Shown here in pieces: positions 60,436 through 64,000 of a stretch of DNA of 64,000 nt. This DNA comes from Prochlorococcus marinus XMU1402 (GTDB taxonomy: Bacteria > Cyanobacteriota > Cyanobacteriia > PCC-6307 > Cyanobiaceae): positions 992,001-1,056,000 of the forward strand of contig NZ_JAAORD010000001.1 in the NCBI RefSeq assembly GCF_017696205.1, given 5' to 3'. Position 1 is the first letter of the stretch. Each line of letters begins with the position of its first letter. The notes beneath the pieces are model-generated. The model ran no database searches. It was given only the letters and a program-made list of their open reading frames with translations, and had not been told where the DNA came from. The translations under genes were made by a program, and so were the position numbers.

Positions 60436-61152
60436 TTAATTTGATTTAATAAGTGACTTCATTTCACGAACAGACTTTTCTAATCCAACCGCTAAAGCCC
60501 TTGCAACAATACTATGTCCTATGTTTAGCTCGTTCATATTGTTAATTGATGCAATTTTTTTAACATTATTGAAATTAAGGCCATGACCAGCATTAACAAC
60601 TAATCCAATATCATTTGCTTCATTTGTAGACTCTATAAGCCTTTGAAGCTCTTCATATTGATCGTAACCAGTAAGTTCAGCGTATTTGCCAGTATGTAAT
60701 TCTACATAATCAAACCCTATTTCTTTAGAATAATTAATCTGCTCAGAAAGAGGATCAATAAAAGCACTTACCTTGATATTTAAATCTTTTAAATTTTCGA
60801 TAAAATTCCTAAGATATTTCATATTTTCTTTTAAATTAAGCCCTCCTTCAGTAGTAACTTCTTCTCTTTTTTCTGGGACAAGTGTTACGTAATCAGGAAG
60901 GACCTTTCTAGCAATTTCTAACATTTCTTCTGTAGCAGCCATTTCTAAATTGAGTTTTGTTTTAATTGTTTCTTTCAAAAGAAATACATCTCTGTCTTGT
61001 ATATGTCTTCTATCCTCTCTTAAATGAACTGTTATTGAATCTGCGCCTCCTAATTCAGCCAAAAAAGCAAATTGAACAGGATCGGGTTCCACAGTTTTCC
61101 TAGCCTGCCTAACATTAGCGATATGGTCAATGTTTACTCCTAAAGTGGTCAT
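60436..61152 (-). CDS. pdxJ: Pyridoxine 5'-phosphate synthase
   Basis: PdxJ condenses 1-deoxyxylulose 5-phosphate with 3-amino-1-hydroxyacetone phosphate to make PNP. I place the start at 61150-61152 (MTTLGVNIDHIANVRQARKT), giving 238 residues, the normal family length. A longer frame beginning at 61197 adds 15 residues that look non-homologous. Motifs are the NIDHIANVRQAR active-site region, GADSITVHLREDRRHI, and YVTLVPEKREEVTTEGGL, plus the late NAGHGLNFNNV. It heads a run with ycf54 and the recCBD genes. Confidence 0.93.
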   Translation of the reverse strand: MTTLGVNIDHIANVRQARKTVEPDPVQFAFLAELGGADSITVHLREDRRHIQDRDVFLLKETIKTKLNLEMAATEEMLEIARKVLPDYVTLVPEKREEVTTEGGLNLKENMKYLRNFIENLKDLNIKVSAFIDPLSEQINYSKEIGFDYVELHTGKYAELTGYDQYEELQRLIESTNEANDIGLVVNAGHGLNFNNVKKIASINNMNELNIGHSIVARALAVGLEKSVREMKSLIKSN

Positions 61153-61247
61153 AATTTTAGAAATCTTAATTTCTAGACAATCTAGTAACCGCCCCAATAA
61201 TAGCTAATAAAAAATAACAAACACTTAAATTATTAATATATAGATAA

Positions 61248-61928
61248 TTGAATTTGAAAAAAAATTCCTTTAAAAATAGACACAAAATCAATCCAGTATT
61301 GGGATTTTTAGCAATGTTCGTTACTCAGGACATTGTATTAAGATTTTTTTTTAGTAAGAAGAAAATAATTAATAATGATTTTCAGATACCCATTAATTCT
61401 TCTATCATTCTGGCTCCAACCCATCGATCAAGGTGGGATGGCTTAGTTCTAACTATGGCGATGGGGAGAAGAGTTACCAACAAAGATTGTAGATTTATGG
61501 TTACCAAATCCGAAATGCGAGGAATACAAGGTTGGTTTTTAAAGAGACTTGGATGTTTTTCAATAAATCAATTATCTCCATCTCTCTCTACGTTAAGATA
61601 CGCTATTGACCTTATAGTAAAAGGCGAACAATTAGTCGTTTTCCCCGAAGGCAAAATTAATAAATTTAGTAGAAAATTAGTTCTCAAAGAAGGACTTTAT
61701 AGATTAGCCCGATTAGCTACACAAAAAACTGAATCCATTATTATTCTTCCAATAGGAATTGCTTATAGCAAAGTATCTCCGAAATTTAGGAGCGAGTTTT
61801 GTTTATCCTTTGGGCAACCTATTGCAATGACTGATTATTTAAACCTTAATATCCAAGAATTTAACAAATTTCTTAATGAAGAAATGAGCAAAGAGGAAGA
61901 AAAAGCATTAAAGAATGTCGGTAGATGA
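61248..61928 (+). CDS. 1-acyl-sn-glycerol-3-phosphate acyltransferase (PlsC family)
   Basis: The 226-residue protein has the PlsC blocks: HRSRWDG (catalytic H-x4-D) in APTHRSRWDGLVL, a second block with FPEGKINKFSRKL, and IILPIGIAYSKVSPKF. An N-terminal hydrophobic segment suits membrane association. No ATG precedes the first block, so a TTG start at 61248 is assumed; a second in-frame TTG at 61254 is possible. It is divergent from pdxJ. The lipid substrate is inferred from the family. Confidence 0.85.
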   Translation: MNLKKNSFKNRHKINPVLGFLAMFVTQDIVLRFFFSKKKIINNDFQIPINSSIILAPTHRSRWDGLVLTMAMGRRVTNKDCRFMVTKSEMRGIQGWFLKRLGCFSINQLSPSLSTLRYAIDLIVKGEQLVVFPEGKINKFSRKLVLKEGLYRLARLATQKTESIIILPIGIAYSKVSPKFRSEFCLSFGQPIAMTDYLNLNIQEFNKFLNEEMSKEEEKALKNVGR

Positions 61929-61971
61929 ATCCATAATAAGTTACTATTGATTTTAATAATTTAATGAGAAT

Positions 61972-62487
61972 ATGAAATTTTTAAGATTAATACCGATCTT
62001 GTTTATATTATTGGGAACTTTTCCTCATAAAAATTTAGTTCATGCAGAAATTAAAAATCCCAAAAACTATAAAGTTCTTTCAAATGATGGGAAAAAGCTT
62101 TCTATTTTAAACGTAAAGTATTTTATTAAAGAAGGCGATAAATTCATAAAAAACGGAGATTTTGATAAAGCTAAAGGTTCTTACTTAGATGCAAGAAAAC
62201 TAGCAAAGCAACTTGCATCATTTTATTCTGATTTAAACACATCCTTTAAAGGTGTTGACGCAAGAATACCAACTGAAATGCAAAGAAAGGGTAAGGAATC
62301 ATTACAAATTTTGGCAGTAACAAATGAGAGATTAACCTCTCTTTACCTTAAAACTGAAGAACCTGAAGTTGCAGTCCCTTTACTCATCGAAACAATTAGA
62401 ATATTGACTCCAAACAGCCCAGAAGGTAAAGCAGCTTATGAAAGATTGAATCAGCTAGGATTTGTAGACACCAAATACAAGGGTTAA
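61972..62487 (+). CDS. Exported helical-repeat (TPR-like) protein of unknown function
   Basis: The 171-residue product has a signal peptide (FLRLIPILFILLGTFPH, cleavage near AHAE-like VHAEI at about 28), then two helical repeat units: FIKEGDKFIKNGDFDKAKGSYLDARKLAKQL, a TPR-like helix pair, and later EVAVPLLIETIRILTPNSPEGKAAYERL. A function is not evident; a periplasmic or thylakoid lumen location is likely. It precedes bolA by 12 bases in the same direction and may share its transcript. Confidence 0.75.
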   Translation: MKFLRLIPILFILLGTFPHKNLVHAEIKNPKNYKVLSNDGKKLSILNVKYFIKEGDKFIKNGDFDKAKGSYLDARKLAKQLASFYSDLNTSFKGVDARIPTEMQRKGKESLQILAVTNERLTSLYLKTEEPEVAVPLLIETIRILTPNSPEGKAAYERLNQLGFVDTKYKG

Positions 62488-62499
62488 TTCAAATTATTT

Positions 62500-62730
62500 A
62501 TGATTACCAAAACAGAAGTTATTAATTTAATAACTAAAAAATTACCAAGTTCTCAGGTTTTTGTTGAAAACATCAAGGGAAATGATCATTTACAAGTAAC
62601 TGTTATTGCATCTGAATTTAATGGATTATCATTAGTTAAACAACATCAGCTAGTATATTCTGCACTAAAAGAAGAATTAGCTTCAGAGGCTATCCATGCA
62701 CTGGCATTAAAAACAGAAACCCCAATTTGA
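62500..62730 (+). CDS. BolA family protein
   Basis: The 76-residue protein is a BolA-like single domain: SSQVFVENIKGNDHLQVTVIASEFNGLSLVKQHQLVYSALKEELASE with the conserved Val-x-His-like pattern in KQHQLVY and the final AIHALALKTETP. BolA proteins bind CGFS glutaredoxins and a shared [2Fe-2S] cluster, taking part in iron sensing or Fe-S trafficking. The monothiol glutaredoxin gene starts 3 bases downstream, which is the classic arrangement. Confidence 0.92.
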   Translation: MITKTEVINLITKKLPSSQVFVENIKGNDHLQVTVIASEFNGLSLVKQHQLVYSALKEELASEAIHALALKTETPI

Positions 62731-62733
62731 ATT

Positions 62734-63057
62734 ATGGACAACTTAACAAAAGATAAAATACAAAAACTTATTGACTCTAATCCAGTAATGGTTTTTATGA
62801 AAGGGACTAAGTTGATGCCTCAATGCGGTTTTTCTAATAACGTAGTTCAAATACTAAATTCGCTAGGTGTAGAATTTAATACTTTTGATGTTTTAAGTGA
62901 TTTCGAGATAAGAGAAGGAATCAAAGAATATTCAGAATGGCCAACAATTCCTCAAGTTTATTTAAAAGGAGAATTTCTTGGTGGTTCAGACATTCTTATC
63001 GAGATGTACAACTCAGGATCCCTAAAAGAAAAAATAGAAATTGAATTAGCGTCTTAA
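62734..63057 (+). CDS. grxD: Monothiol glutaredoxin, CGFS type (Grx4/GrxD)
   Basis: The 107-residue glutaredoxin has the monothiol active site CGFS in [14 protein letters not shown], the preceding MVFMKGTKL, and the GSH-binding [20 protein letters not shown]. Members bind a glutathione-ligated [2Fe-2S] cluster and work with BolA in Fe-S transfer and iron regulation. It directly follows bolA in the same operon. The 3' end is convergent with the small minus-strand gene at 63106. Confidence 0.95.
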   Translation: MDNLTKDKIQKLIDSNPVMVFMKGTKLMPQCGFSNNVVQILNSLGVEFNTFDVLSDFEIREGIKEYSEWPTIPQVYLKGEFLGGSDILIEMYNSGSLKEKIEIELAS

Positions 63058-63105
63058 GACAATTAGTAAGTATAAATACTGATTTAGTTAATAAAAATTA
63101 ATATT

Positions 63106-63375
63106 TCAAATCCTTTTTTTATTAAAAAAACCCCGATTTTGCCCCCCTTCTGGTTCAATAAAACTTGATGGATCCAAAATCCATCTTTCTATTATTCTTT
63201 CTAATTTATCTTGATCTCTTTCTTCTAAAGCACTGCAATTCCTTAAGGCTTGGAGATAACCATCACTATACAATTTAAGATCAGATTGAGTATGGAAACG
63301 ATTAACCAAGTCTTGGCAACTATCGCAAATAGATTGAAAATGACGAATTGCCTTAGGATTATCAAATGATGTCAT
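63106..63375 (-). CDS. Small conserved cyanobacterial protein (DUF6761-like)
   Basis: The 89-residue soluble protein reads FDNPKAIRHFQSICDSCQDL, then LYSDGYLQALRNCSALEERDQDKLERIIERWILDPSSFI, and ends with a basic tail FFNKKRI. It is helical with three or four cysteines but no CxxC zinc pattern beyond CDSC. I recall it as a short cyanobacterial family of unknown function, not firmly. It is divergent from the response regulator gene across 86 bp. Confidence 0.6.
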   Translation of the reverse strand: MTSFDNPKAIRHFQSICDSCQDLVNRFHTQSDLKLYSDGYLQALRNCSALEERDQDKLERIIERWILDPSSFIEPEGGQNRGFFNKKRI

Positions 63376-63461
63376 AATTCGATAGATTCTGATTTTTATT
63401 TAGCATTTGTTATACCTTATTAAGGATGATTAAAAATTGCCTGGCCCAACAGTAATTAAGA

Positions 63462-64000
63462 ATGCAATCAACTGAGCAAATCTTAGCTTCAACCCCTGGC
63501 AGTTCACAATTGCCTTCGAGCTCTCAAACTCCATCAAGAGTTCTTGTTGTTGAACCTCACCCCACACTTAGAACAGTCCTAGTACAAAGACTTCGTCAAG
63601 ATGGTCATTTAGCTGCTGCCGTTGGATCAGCTGCGGAGGCTATTGACCTTTGCAGAGAACAGTCTCCTGATCTTTTGGTCAGCGCAGAAATCCTTGAACA
63701 AAATACTGCTATGAGACTTGCTCAACAGTTAGGAAGTGCTGTTATCGTTCTTACAGCAAGATCAGGAGTAGAAGCCCTAGTAAATCTTCTGGATGAAGGA
63801 GCCGATGATGTTCTTAGAAAGCCATTCGGACTAGAAGAGCTTGCAGCAAGATGTAGAACTCTATTAAAAAGAGGAAGAATAGGATTACAAGAAAAGGTCG
63901 AAGTTGGTCCTTTAGAAGTACATCTTCTTTTAAGGCAGGTTACTCTTAGCGAGAAGCCTGTAGAGCTAAGCCCAAGAGAGTTTGCGCTTCTGTGTGCTCT
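63462..64000 (+). CDS. OmpR-family response regulator with degenerate receiver (truncated by window edge)
   Basis: About 179 codons are visible from ATG 63462. A Ser/Gln/Pro-rich tail of about 25 residues precedes a receiver-like domain (PSRVLVVEPHPTLRTVL ... LTARSGVEALVNLLDEGADDVLRKPFGLEELAARCRTLLKR), followed by the start of a winged-helix DNA-binding domain (LSPREFALLC). The signature Lys in LRKPF is kept, but the acidic pocket reads E31-P32, and the phospho-acceptor position in PDLLVSAEIL is Ala75, so phosphorylation at the usual site is unlikely. Whether it has a known cyanobacterial name is unclear to me. Confidence 0.85.
   Translation, partial: MQSTEQILASTPGSSQLPSSSQTPSRVLVVEPHPTLRTVLVQRLRQDGHLAAAVGSAAEAIDLCREQSPDLLVSAEILEQNTAMRLAQQLGSAVIVLTARSGVEALVNLLDEGADDVLRKPFGLEELAARCRTLLKRGRIGLQEKVEVGPLEVHLLLRQVTLSEKPVELSPREFALLCA

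Noticed and set aside
60093-60444. Plus-strand ORFs across ycf54
   Set aside because: Ycf54 on the minus strand is clearly recognisable; the plus frames are shadows.

Overview
The window is a contiguous piece of a small, strongly AT-rich, gene-dense cyanobacterial chromosome, almost certainly a high-light-type Prochlorococcus. Signs of a cyanobacterium are chlI, petG, cytM, petH, ycf54, a psbP-like lipoprotein, a CrtL-type lycopene cyclase, sasA, opcA/zwf, guaB3 and the Yfr1 small RNA between guaB3 and trxA. The marine picocyanobacterial assignment is an inference from gene order, very short intergenic spaces, compact proteins and low GC judged by eye. No gap between genes exceeds about 260 bp. 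I see no insertion sequence, prophage, CRISPR array, rRNA operon or integrase, so this reads as core genome and not as a genomic island.

Layout. 1-6150 is mostly minus strand: a folate cyclo-ligase fragment, ruvC, chlI, a SpoU methyltransferase, cytM, then petG (plus, only 39 codons), rsmD, hisH, trxA, Yfr1 and guaB3. 6327-10160 (plus) holds gyrA and a lycopene cyclase. 10166-20673 holds a GH57 glucan enzyme, leuA, a compact membrane HD phosphohydrolase, folD, crtE, a PAP2-like membrane protein, cobB and opcA. 20676-27573 holds zwf, petH, a START-like protein, tRNA-Glu, the clock kinase sasA, two poorly known proteins and prsA. 27830-38620 holds malQ, a RodZ-like HTH membrane protein, an ABC1 kinase, an Orn/Lys/Arg decarboxylase, cdsA, an alpha/beta hydrolase, a glycerol-dehydrogenase-like protein and clpC. 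39331-44906 is a plus-strand run lysA, cdaA (diadenylate cyclase), uppS, bioB, trhO and an unknown. 44903-51000 holds lipA, recR, the psbP-like gene, an ABC exporter and a DEAD-box RNA helicase. 51090-61152 is a tight minus-strand run read as pdxJ, ycf54, recC, a small membrane methyltransferase, recB, recD. The end holds an acyltransferase, a secreted protein, bolA and a CGFS glutaredoxin, a small conserved protein, and the 5' part of an OmpR-type regulator with a degenerate receiver.

How the genes work together. Photosynthesis and pigment functions (chlI, ycf54, crtE, crtL, petG, cytM, petH, psbP-like) are interleaved with NADPH and sugar metabolism (zwf, opcA, malQ, GH57) and housekeeping. 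Potential c-di-AMP making (cdaA) and breaking (PgpH-like HD protein) enzymes are both present. The full RecBCD set is encoded as one operon.

The most interesting items for follow-up are: the OmpR-type regulator whose receiver lacks the acidic pocket and the phospho-acceptor Asp; a perfect 10-bp hairpin covering the ribosome-binding region of the DEAD-box RNA helicase; a ferredoxin-NADP reductase with an apparent membrane anchor; the methyltransferase gene inside the recCBD operon; petG overlapping rsmD tail to tail; and several small conserved-looking proteins of unknown role. I did not find a clear new multi-gene system.
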